A stretch of 64,000 bases of DNA from Anaeromyces robustus (taxonomy: Eukaryota > Neocallimastigomycota > Neocallimastigomycetes > Neocallimastigales > Neocallimastigaceae). Under the pieces are notes generated by a model. The model did not search any database. It was not told the DNA's origin and saw nothing but the letters and a program-made list of their open reading frames with translations. The DNA lies in assembly GCA_002104895.1 (NCBI GenBank), contig MCFG01000333.1, positions 1-64,000 on the forward strand, written 5' to 3'. The translations under genes were made by a program, and so were the position numbers. This document shows positions 54,801-64,000 of the stretch, piece after piece; the first letter of the stretch is position 1; each line of letters opens with the position of its first letter.

Positions 54801-55037
54801 AATATAGTATGGATTTATTTGTTTTTTTTTTTTTACATATATTATTATGCTACTTTTTTTTTCCTTCCAGTATTTAATTCATTATTATTTATAATGTTTA
54901 AACTGATTATTTTTTTATTTTTTTTTATTATCATTTTTTTTTATTATGTGTTTTTTTTTTATGATTCATGTATATTAATATTTAAATTCAATAAAAGATG
55001 ATATACGAATTGTGTGCTATTGTGCTTTAAAAAAAAA
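54801..55037 (+). mobile_element. Retroposon, copy D, 3' part in plus orientation
   Basis: Starts at TAGTATGGATTTATTTG, contains CCTTCCAGTATTTAATTCAT and TTATGTGTTTTTTTTTTATG, and ends TTCAATAAAAGATGATATAC ... TTGTGCTTT and nine A. Matches the last 230 bases of copies A and B. Confidence 0.82.
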
Positions 55038-55052
55038 TGCAATATAAAATTT

Positions 55053-55141
55053 TAAGTAAAAATTGATCTATCCTAATTTCACCTTGGGTCGGTAATAGAA
55101 TCGGCATTTGCCCTACTAGGCTTGTCCTACTGTGTATTATT
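55053..55141 (-). mobile_element. Retroposon, copy E, 5' part in minus orientation
   Basis: On the minus strand reads CACAGTAGGACAAGCCTAGT, AGGGCAAATGCCGATTCTAT, TACCGACCCAAGGTGAAATT and AGGATAGATCAATTTTTACT, the head of the same family. It lies immediately after the A tail of copy D but inverted. Confidence 0.82.
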
Positions 55142-55679
55142 ACATTATTTATTTAATTCTTTATTTATTTTATTTATTTATTTTTATTATTATTTTTTTT
55201 TTTTCATTAAGACTAAAGGAAAAAGTACACAATTATTTTTCAACCCATAACACAACAATATGCAATTATTTTTAACAACAACACTATCTAATATACATAT
55301 TCCAATAAAAAAATATTGGTCATATAAATTTTCATAACTACAATTAATTTTTTTTTTAAAATAGATAGATAATATGAGCTTTATTTAATAATGATATAAT
55401 ATAAATTTTAATAAATAAATAGTTAAAAAAAAATGGTCGATAAAAGAATTTTTTTTCTTAAAGATATATTTACATTAAAATTAAATTTTTTTTTCTTATT
55501 ATATATAATATTATTTTTAAAATTTTATTTTTTATTTATGTTTATAATTTAAATTTTAAATTTTATATATATAAAATTATATTTTAAAATAAGATTAATA
55601 ATAATTACAAAGATTAAAGATTTTTTTTTTTTAAAATATAAAATATAATTTATAATAATTATATATAAAAAAAAAAAAC
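55142..55679. other. AT-rich spacer, 3' flank of the esterase gene
   Basis: No feature beyond T and A runs was seen. Confidence 0.4.
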
Positions 55680-57215
55680 TTAGAATTTATTAATGAATTC
55701 CCAAGTAGCTTGTGGTACCCAGGATTGACCTTGACCTGGATCTTTATGATCCCAAAGGTGACCACCAGATTGAGTACACCAACGTACTGGGAATTTTTCA
55801 TCTACTGTAGTGTAATCATAACATTTATGTGGTCCATTAGGTTGAGCTTCTTCAGCTTTTTCTTGAACAGCTTTACCTCCTTCAGAATTATGTTCAAGAA
55901 TAATATCACGAGCATGACGTCCCATTTCTGGGGTACAAAGACCATCATCAAAACCAAGTACACCCATCCAACCAATACCATCACCAGTATGTTGTGGAAG
56001 GTAAATATTACGTTCAGCTGTTTCATATACAGCTACACCACGAAGTACTTTTTGATGATTCCAGGAAAGACCATTAGAGAACATAGAACCATAACTGAAA
56101 CCTGTAGAGAAGACACGAGATTCATCAATACAATAATCATTCTTTAATTTTTCAAGAAGTTCATCAAATAATTTATAATCGGCTTCTCCCCATGGCATTT
56201 GTTGTCCATTACCTTCTGGAGCAACAAAAATAGTACTACCTTGAGTATCTAATGGTTTTAATCCATAATATCCTTCACTACGAACACCAGTAGCAGAACC
56301 TCCCATACAATGCATACCAAATACTAAACGGTATGGTTTACTACTATCATAGTTTTGTGGAAGATCTATAAGGACATTACGCATACCACCGGACCAATTG
56401 AAATTGAAGCTACCGTTGTTTCCAGCAGCATTCTTTCCACAACCTTTAGATGGAACAGCGGCATTCTTAAGTGGATATGGGTAAGAACCACCACCACCTC
56501 CAGCTTGTGGAGTAGTTGTAGTATTACCATTAGCATTAGCATTACCATTATCAGTAGTTGGTGGAGTTGTGGTATTACCATTATCAGTGGTTGGTGGACC
56601 TCCTTGGGTATTACCATTGTCTGTAGTTGGTGGACCTCCTTGAGTATTACCATTATCAGTAGTTGGTGGAGCATTGTTGTTATTATTTTGTTCCCAAGGA
56701 TTTCCTTGATTATTGTTATTATTATTTTGTTCCCATGGATTTCCTTGATTATTGTTATTGTTATTTTGTTCCCAAGGATTTCCTTGATTATTGTTATTGT
56801 TATTATTTTGTTCCCATGGTTGTTGACCACCTTGTTGATTACCTTGATTCCATGGTTGACCTCCCCAACCACCTTGTTGGTTACCTTGATCCCATGGTTG
56901 ACCACCCCATGGTTGACCACCTTGTTGGCCACCTTGATTCCATGATTGACCACCCCATGGTTGACCTCCCCAACCACCTTGTTGGTTACCTTGATCCCAT
57001 GGTTGACCACCCCACCATTGACGTTTTTTAAGACTAGCATCTTTATCTGAAATACCACACCATTCATTATTTTCTATACCCCATAAACCATCTTTATCTT
57101 CAAATACTACCATATTATCTTTACAACATTTATAACCAAGTTTTTCAGAAAAACATTGTGCAGAAGTTTTTGCAGTAAGAGCTGCAAGTGCAGAAAAAAC
57201 AATAATTGCCTTCAT
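55680..57215 (-). CDS. CE1-type carbohydrate esterase (feruloyl/acetyl-xylan esterase-like) with N-terminal dockerin (511 aa)
   Basis: Single exon. Signal peptide about 1-19 ([19 protein letters not shown]), then one fungal dockerin, [11 protein letters not shown]...[10 protein letters not shown] (21-54). A long linker of about 180 residues is built from three repeat types in turn: Gly/Gln/Trp ([14 protein letters not shown]), [13 protein letters not shown] and [12 protein letters not shown]. The alpha/beta-hydrolase domain, about 245-511, has the nucleophile elbow GFSYG (S374), the strand [10 protein letters not shown] for the oxyanion region, candidate acid D423 or D424 in GFDDG, and candidate His H486 in [13 protein letters not shown]. 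This pattern fits CE1 / LpqC-like feruloyl esterases of gut fungi, which remove ferulate or acetate from arabinoxylan, helping the xylanase. Exact ester specificity cannot be told from sequence. No intron. Confidence 0.92.
   Translation of the reverse strand: MKAIIVFSALAALTAKTSAQCFSEKLGYKCCKDNMVVFEDKDGLWGIENNEWCGISDKDASLKKRQWWGGQPWDQGNQQGGWGGQPWGGQSWNQGGQQGGQPWGGQPWDQGNQQGGWGGQPWNQGNQQGGQQPWEQNNNNNNNQGNPWEQNNNNNNQGNPWEQNNNNNNQGNPWEQNNNNNAPPTTDNGNTQGGPPTTDNGNTQGGPPTTDNGNTTTPPTTDNGNANANGNTTTTPQAGGGGGSYPYPLKNAAVPSKGCGKNAAGNNGSFNFNWSGGMRNVLIDLPQNYDSSKPYRLVFGMHCMGGSATGVRSEGYYGLKPLDTQGSTIFVAPEGNGQQMPWGEADYKLFDELLEKLKNDYCIDESRVFSTGFSYGSMFSNGLSWNHQKVLRGVAVYETAERNIYLPQHTGDGIGWMGVLGFDDGLCTPEMGRHARDIILEHNSEGGKAVQEKAEEAQPNGPHKCYDYTTVDEKFPVRWCTQSGGHLWDHKDPGQGQSWVPQATWEFINKF
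56700..57030 (-). repeat. Coding minisatellites in the esterase linker
   Basis: Degenerate tandem units encode the Gly/Gln/Trp part (about 56830-57020) and the [13 protein letters not shown] part (about 56680-56825); a third set (about 56560-56680) encodes [12 protein letters not shown]. Confidence 0.85.
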
Positions 57216-58581
57216 TTTTTTATTTTTTTTTTTAAAAAAAATTTATATATAAATTTGTTTATATTTTAAATGTTTTATTTTTATAAATTACCAGAAATTT
57301 TGTACTTTTTTTTTAAAAAAAAGTCTTTTTAATATATATAGTGTAAATTAAAAAAAAAAGTCTTTAATAAATATAGAGTGTGAAAAATAAATATTATTTC
57401 TAAATTATTATTATTATATTTTCTTCCAGAGAAAATAGTCTTTTTTTACAAATATATTCAACAAAAATATATACAAAGTTTTTAATAATTTATTATTAAA
57501 ATAAAAATTATTGAAAATGAAAAAAAAATAATAAACGGTAAAAATTTATTCTTTTTATACAAAAAAATTTAAATATATTAAATATTAAATATTAATATAA
57601 TATTTTTTATTATATATAATATAAATAATACTAAAATATACTATTAATTTATTAAATAATTATATAAATTTTTTAATTCTCCAATTGTTATTCATTATAA
57701 TTTAATAAAAAAAAAAAGAAAACAATAGAAATTTAAGAATATTTGTTTTAACATAAAAATTTAATTTATAAAAAGTAAAAAAAGTTTTTTATTATCATTT
57801 TTTTATCGTTGATTCATAAAATATAAATTAAATATAATTTTATAATAATATTTATATATATAAACAATATAATCAAAATAATATATTTATGTTAATTTAA
57901 ACTTTAATGTTTTTATATACATTTTTTTTTTCAACTCTTTTTATATATATATAAATAAAAAAAAATGCATTTTTTTAATTATTTTTTATTAATAATATTT
58001 AATCATTTTAATAAGTAAAAAGTAGGTAATAAATAACAACAACAAAATGAAAAAAAAAAAAAAAAACTAATAACAAATAAATTTAAAATTAGAAAAAAGT
58101 GATAATTATATTAAAATTTAATGTGATATGCTATTTTATTTTATTTTATTATTTTTTAAATTATATGTTTTATATGATTAACGAATAATATTAATTTAAT
58201 TTAAATATAATTTATTATATTTAATAATATTATAATTATTAATATATATACAAGTTTTATATATATCATCATTAATTTTATTTTGTGCAACATTAAAGCA
58301 TTTTTAATTCTATATTTTTTTATTATATCATAATTTTAATATAAATAAAAAAAATGAAATTATTAGGTGAGAATAATTATAAACATTAAAGATTAATCTT
58401 TTTTTTTTATTTTACTTTACTTTACTTTTTATTTTTATGGGATAAAAATTATAAAATGGTAACACAAAACGGCAATTTTTTTAATAAATTTTATATTAAC
58501 TTTATTTTTATTGATTCATTTTTTGAAAAGATAATTAAAAAAATACAAAATAAAAAATAAAAAAAAAAAAAATAAATCATA

Positions 58582-58674
58582 ATGGGTAACATTCTTTTTT
58601 TTATTGTTGTTTTTTTTTATTATCTTTTAATTTACTGGTTATGTAAAAAAAAATATAAAAATAAAAAAAAGTAA
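58582..58674 (+). CDS. Candidate micro-ORF, 30-aa single-helix membrane peptide
   Basis: ATG GGT AAC begins a 30-codon frame: MGNILFFIVVFF then YYLLIYWLC, followed by a Lys-rich end (KKKYKNKKK). It would be a tail-anchored-like peptide with one helix, a positive C-terminus and an N-terminal MGN that could be myristoylated. The AT-rich setting makes such Phe/Ile/Lys ORFs easy to get by chance, so this is only a candidate; the GGGTAAC and TACTGGTTATGT words are less AT-biased than the surroundings. Confidence 0.2.
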   Translation: MGNILFFIVVFFYYLLIYWLCKKKYKNKKK

Positions 58675-59454
58675 TTTTTTTTTTAAATAAAAGAATAATA
58701 ATTAAAAATAATTAAAATAATTATTAAAAATATATGAAAATAAAGTTAAAAGTAAAAAATGAAAAAAAATAGAAAAAAGAATTAATTAAAATGTAATAAT
58801 ATTTATTTTTAAATAATTATAAATAAAAAAACCAAGAAATGTTTTATTAAATATATCATGATAAAAAATAATTAAAAATGAAAAATATTTAAATGTTTAT
58901 AATCTTATTTATTATAAATTAAAAACAAGTTAATAATAATAAAAAAAAGTATTTTTTTATATTTAATTAATGAATAATAATTGTATATATATAATATTAT
59001 AAACATTATAATAAAAAAAGATTTTTTATAATTAAAAACAGTTTCTTTAATTAGAGAAAAAAAAAGACTTACTATATAATAATCAGCTGTAATTGTAGAT
59101 ATAAAAAATTGGAAAAAAAAATTAGAAAAATAAAAATGTATTGAAAATTCTTTAATTGAATTGTGTAATATTTATGTTTATAATTATAAAATATTTTTTA
59201 ACTTTATATATATTAAATTATGTTTTATGTTTTATCTTTTATTTTGCCTTGTTTGTTTATTCGTTGAAATTTATTAAGTTTGGTTTCAAATATAAAAAAA
59301 AATTTTTTTTTTATTATTTATACCCTATAGGAAAAAAAAATGTTAAAAAATGTTATTAAAGTATGATTGAGTCATAAAATACGCCATAGTAATAAAAATA
59401 TCCATTTATAGTTATTTCTTTTAATTGAACAGACAGTATAATTTTGTTAAAAAT

Positions 59455-59489
<35 letters not shown>

Positions 59490-59992
59490 AAACTTAAGTT
59501 AGATCAAAAATTGATAAATCCTTATTTTTATTTTAATTATTATCAATATTTAATGATAATAAATATATAATAATAATTATAAAAGTATTAATACTTCTAT
59601 TTTTTACTTAATTTTTATAACATTATAATAAAAAATAATAATAATAGAAGATAATAATATTATAATAATAACATTTATATTATTTTATTATAATATTACT
59701 TCATTATTGTTAATATTTTTTCTTTATACTTTTAATATTTTAAATATATATATTAATATTTTGGAATTTATAAAAAAACATTTTAATATATACTATATAA
59801 TATTTTATTAAATATTTAATAAAAAATATTAAAATAGTACCGAAAATGTATGTGAATAAGTGTGTTTTTTGTTTTGTTTATAACTTTTTTTTTTTTTTTT
59901 TTTTTTTATGATTATGATAATTAAATTTTTAATCACAAAGAAATTTTAAAATTTTAAAATTTTTAAATTAATATATGTAATGTCAATAATTA

Positions 59993-60072
59993 TAATTTTA
60001 TAATTTTTATTATAATTTTTATTATAATTTTTATTATAATTTTTATTATAATTTTTATTATAATTTTTATAA
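59993..60072. repeat. 12-base tandem repeat (ATAATTTTTATT)n
   Basis: Six to seven nearly perfect units; one strand reads as IIKI repeats and explains a spurious ORF. Confidence 0.9.
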
Positions 60073-60332
60073 TTAATTTTATTATCAATTTTATTATCAT
60101 ATGAATATTGTAAATATTGTCATTTTTAATTGGTTTTTTTTTTCCAATTAAGATATGAATGAATATGAATATAAAAATGAATATAAAAATGATAAACATT
60201 AATTTTTTAATTTTTCCATGAGATATTAATAAATAATTAATAATTAATAATTAATAATTAATAATTAATAATTATATTAATTATTAAAAAATTAATTATT
60301 AAAATATTAATTAAAACTTGTTATTCAAAAAA

Positions 60333-60371
<39 letters not shown>

Positions 60372-60580
60372 TTGTATATTTATACTTTAATAAAGTTTAT
60401 AATATTTTTATTTTTCTTTTTTATTTTTAATTTCTTTTTTTTTTTTTTTATTTTTTTTTATTTTCATGATTATTAAGCTATCATCATTATTTATTAATAA
60501 TAAAAATATTAATTAATTAATTAATTCATTAATAATAAATATATAAAGATTTTTATATAATAATTTAACTTACACAAGTT

Positions 60581-60788
60581 ACATATATTAATATTTCCTT
60601 TCTATAGCTACAAATAAAATAGGATTACTCTTTTTATTATATAATATTTTTTTTTACATATATATTAATATTCACTTCATATAGCTACAAATAAAAATAT
60701 GATTACTCTTTTTATTATACAATATGTTTTTTTTACATATATTAATATTCACTTCATATAGCTACAAATAAAATATGATTACTTCTTA
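60581..60788. repeat. 75-base minisatellite, nearly three units
   Basis: Units start ACATATATTAATATT and contain TATAGCTACAAATAAAAT and GATTACTCTTTTTATTATA; starts at about 60581, 60656 and 60734, the last truncated. Confidence 0.88.
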
Positions 60789-61111
60789 TTTAATTTATAA
60801 TTTTTAGATTATATGTTCTATTTCTTTATATATTGCTTTTGTTGTTCTTTATTATGTTCATTTTTATATTTATTTATTTAATTTATTTATTTATATACAT
60901 GTTTATTAATTTATATAATTACTTATTATTTATTTATTTAATTTATTTATTTATTTATTGTAATTTCTTGTTTAAAAGTTAAAAAAAAAAAAAAAAAGGC
61001 TATTCATGGTATGAAATTTATATTATATAATTTTTTTTACAAGTTAAATTTTCAATTAAAAGTAAAACTATTTATATAAATCACCATAATTTGTACTTTT
61101 TTTTATTACTC

Positions 61112-61142
<31 letters not shown>

Positions 61143-61454
61143 TATTTATATATATTAATTTTTATACTTTTTTTTTTACATACATATACTTTTTATATTA
61201 ATATTTTTCCTATTTGAACTTAGATATTCTTTTCTATACTAAATTTTTTATATTCATTAAAAATTTTTTATATTTAAAATTATTGGTTAGAAAAATTTTA
61301 TAATATATTACTTTATATTATAATATATTATATGTTATTAAATTATTTTGATCAGATTTGGTATGAATTATATAATTCACTATTCTATTAAAAATCTTAA
61401 ACTTTACTATTTTATTATTAAAAAAATTATCATAATAGTGAAAAATATATAAAA

Positions 61455-63213
61455 ATGGAAACTAAATTCGAAGATTATTGGGAAGAAATTAGAAATGAAA
61501 TCATTTCTGATCTCCCTTCTTACAAAATCCCAAAAGAAGGAATTGATTATATTGAAAAAGTAATGAAAATTATTATTGTTATAAATAAATTTCTTAAAAT
61601 TGTTTAATCTAATATAATAAAAATTTATAAAAATTTTGTTATTTTTTAATAAATTAAATTACCTAATAGTAATCATAGAATTATATAATAATTAATAATA
61701 ATATAATATGTAAATAAATAAATAAACAAATAAAAAAAAAAGAAATAGATAAAATAAATATGTAAATAAAAAATATAATTAGATAAAGAATACATATTCA
61801 TAGATATTATTTATTAACTTTTATTAACTTTTTTTTTTTATGATAAAATATAATTTAAATTAAAACTTATGATAATTTTTAGTGTATTAATTATAACATT
61901 CCAGGAGGTAAATTACATTTTATTATAAATAATTATAATCAAAATAATTTTTCATAATGATTTATTATAATTTTATTTATTTATTTTTTTTTTTTTTTTT
62001 TTTAGAATTTATAAAATTTAATTATATTGTTATATATTATTATTTTCTATATTTATTAATGTATTTCCTTATACAATTTATTGTTTTTTTATTTTTAAAA
62101 AAAAAAAAATTATTCAATAATTAATATTGAATGTAATAATTAGGAAAAATGAACCGTGGTAAAAGTGTTTTAGTTTCCTTACAAACTATCCTTAATAGAG
62201 ATTTAACTGAAGATGAAACTAAGAAAGCCAATATTTTAGGTTGGGCTATTGAATGGTAAATAATAATTATCATTATACGACATATTTATTTATTTATTTT
62301 TTTCAAAAAAAAAAAATAAAAAAAGAAATGAAAAATATTATAATAATTATAACAAATGAATAAATAATAATGAATATTTTTTTTATTTAAAAACAATTTA
62401 AATTTATGAATTAAAATAATTAGGCTTCAAGCTTTATTCCTTGTTTCTGATGACCTTATGGATGCATCCATTACTAGAAGAGGTCATGAATGTTGGTATA
62501 GAAAGGTAAAATATTATACAATAGTTTAAAATAAACTTTTTTTTTTATATTTTGAAATAAAAAACTAATTTTATTTTTTAAAATATTATTATAGGAAGAA
62601 GTTGGTTTAATCGCTGTTAATGATACTCTTATATTAGAATCTTGTATTTATAAATTACTTAAGAAATATTTCAGAAATGAAAAATATTACATAGACCTTG
62701 TTGAATTATTCCATGAAGTATATAATTTTTTTTTATATATTACAATATTTTATTTTATTTTATTTTATTTTAATTATATTAATTTTTATTTTCATTTTTT
62801 TAACTATATATTTATATTTATTTTTTATTTTTAGGTATCATACAAAACCGAATTAGGTCAATTAATTGATTTAATTACAGCTCCACAAAACAAGGTTAAT
62901 CTTGAGAAATTTTCTATGGACAAATACATTTGGATTGTTAGATACAAAACTGCTTTCTATTCATTCTATCTTCCTGTTGCTTTAGCTATGACAATGGTAA
63001 TATAAATAAATATAAATATATTATATATTTAAATATTAATATAAAATGTTATATTAATTTATTTATAAATAAATTATATATTAAATAGGCTGGTGTTAGT
63101 AATGAAAAATCTTTAAAGGTTGCTGAAGATGTTTTAATTCCATTAGGTGAATATTTCCAAGTTCAAGTAAGGATTATTTTTGTTTTCTTTTATTTATATA
63201 AATAAATAAGTTC

Positions 63214-63259
<46 letters not shown>

Positions 63260-63805
63260 TTAAGTTTTATTTATTAATATGGAATATATAATATAGTTAT
63301 TTTTTTTTAATATAGTAATTACATTTATTTATTGATTATTTATTAATATTTTATATTTTATTTATAGGATGATTATCTTGATTGCTATGGTGACCCAAAG
63401 GTTATTGGTAAAATTGGAACTGATATTCAAGATAATAAGTGTTCATGGCTTGTTAACCAAGTTCTTAAGATTTGTACTCCAGAACAAAAACAAATTTTAG
63501 CTGTATGTATTGAATAACTCTCTATTAATAAGAATAATTCAAATAATATATATATATATACATATATACATTTAATATTAAATTTAATTTTAATTAATTA
63601 GGAAAATTATGGTCAAGATGATCCAGTAAAAATTCAAAGAGTTAAGGACTTATATAAGGAATTAAAGATTGAAGAATTATATAAACAATATGAAGAAGAA
63701 AGCTACAAAAATATTAGTGATATGATATCAAAGGTTGATCCAAATGTTATTAATCCTGATGTTTTCACAAAATTCATGAACCGTATTTACAAGCGTACTA
63801 AATAA
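61455..63805 (+). CDS. ERG20: Farnesyl diphosphate synthase, 9 exons, 341 aa
   Basis: Exons 61455-61559, 61883-61907, 62144-62255, 62424-62505, 62595-62717, 62835-62996, 63089-63166, 63368-63502 and 63602-63805 sum to 1026 nt with GT-AG introns and matching phases. Trans-prenyltransferase landmarks: [10 protein letters not shown] (IPP-binding region near residue 44), first Asp-rich motif DDLMD (90-94) followed by RRG, QLIDL (region III), [15 protein letters not shown], and second Asp-rich motif DDYLD (230-234) followed by [15 protein letters not shown]. It condenses IPP with DMAPP and GPP to make farnesyl diphosphate for sterol/tetrahymanol-type lipids, dolichol and protein prenylation, in the cytosol. 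The C-terminus IYKRTK is the usual basic end. Position -5 before DDLMD is Leu rather than the Phe/Tyr usual in FPP synthases, so a longer product is conceivable. Family certain; product length likely. Confidence 0.93.
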
Positions 63806-64000
63806 GGGGATTTAATTTCAATAATTTGATTAAATAATAATAATATAAAAAAATTTTATTATATTTATTAATAAAAATATATATATTAAATCTTTAATGA
63901 TAAATATTATACAATACAAATTATTAAAGATATATAAAACAAAGTAAAATAAAAGTAAAAAAAAAAAAAAAAAAGAATAAAATAAAAGTAAAATAAGATA
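63806..64000. other. 3' flank of the farnesyl diphosphate synthase gene
   Basis: AT-rich, ends in A-rich DNA at the window edge. Nothing else seen. Confidence 0.4.

Larger units (their letters stand above)
57216..61454. other. Large AT-rich intergenic region
   Basis: Holds the esterase promoter side, a possible micro-ORF (58582-58674), a 12-base tandem repeat (59993-60072), a 10-base TAATTAATAA array (60230-60275) and a three-unit 75-base minisatellite (60581-60788). CA/TA dinucleotides occur at 59455-59490. No larger gene recognised. Confidence 0.5.

Noticed and set aside
55710-57067. Ile/Trp/Ser-rich and other ORFs overlapping the esterase gene
   Set aside because: Antisense or off-frame readings of the linker repeats; no start context or domain.
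59156-59359. 67-codon hydrophobic ORF
   Set aside because: Composition is what AT-rich random sequence gives; no start context, no partner exon, no motif.

Overview
The window looks like chromosomal DNA of an anaerobic gut fungus (Neocallimastigomycota, the Piromyces/Neocallimastix/Anaeromyces/Orpinomyces group). The evidence is extreme A+T content outside genes, very long TAAA, TAAAA and TAA microsatellites, short AT-rich GT-AG introns, Asn-rich low-complexity protein stretches and, decisively, three secreted plant-cell-wall enzymes carrying the cysteine-rich fungal dockerin (CBM10-like) module of the fungal cellulosome. I cannot name the species.

Left part (1-27 kb): two paralogous multi-pass membrane protein genes on the minus strand (the first cut by the window edge and apparently broken); an 8-exon gene for centractin/Arp1, the dynactin filament actin-related protein; a 3-exon gene for ribosomal protein eS26 whose first coding exon is just the ATG; a fragment of a transposase-like reading frame followed by a polyadenylated retroposon; a single-exon NAD(P)-binding SDR-like gene with a decayed partial copy behind it; a 4-exon gene for a small membrane-anchored protein with amphipathic helical repeats; a 2-exon ankyrin-repeat gene; and a 4-exon gene for a 1383-residue leucine-rich-repeat/Asn-rich protein. 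Exon models were built by hand from GT-AG sites and phase and all close in frame.

Middle (27.7-36.6 kb): a tandem duplication of about 3.3 kb, each unit carrying a secreted, cysteine-rich, single-pass membrane protein gene with a strong hairpin upstream and another in its 3' flank. One unit contains a poly(A)-tailed retroposon flanked by 14-base target-site duplications, and the other unit preserves the matching empty site. The block abuts the 3' end of a GH5 endoglucanase gene with two dockerins.

Right part (36.6-64 kb): a GH10 xylanase gene with a ricin-type beta-trefoil and two dockerins; an orphan 135-residue protein followed by a nested inverted repeat; a 4-exon four-helix membrane protein gene with a 230-base TAA-repeat intron; a CE1-type (feruloyl/acetyl-xylan) esterase gene with an N-terminal dockerin and a linker built from three successive repeat types; and a 9-exon farnesyl-diphosphate-synthase gene. 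The three dockerin enzymes are all intronless and on the minus strand within about 22 kb. Together they would cleave glucan backbones, xylan backbones and xylan side-group esters, and could sit on the same extracellular scaffold.

The rest is AT-rich intergenic DNA with microsatellites, a few minisatellites and at least four copies of one retroposon family. I saw no tRNA, rRNA or CRISPR array.
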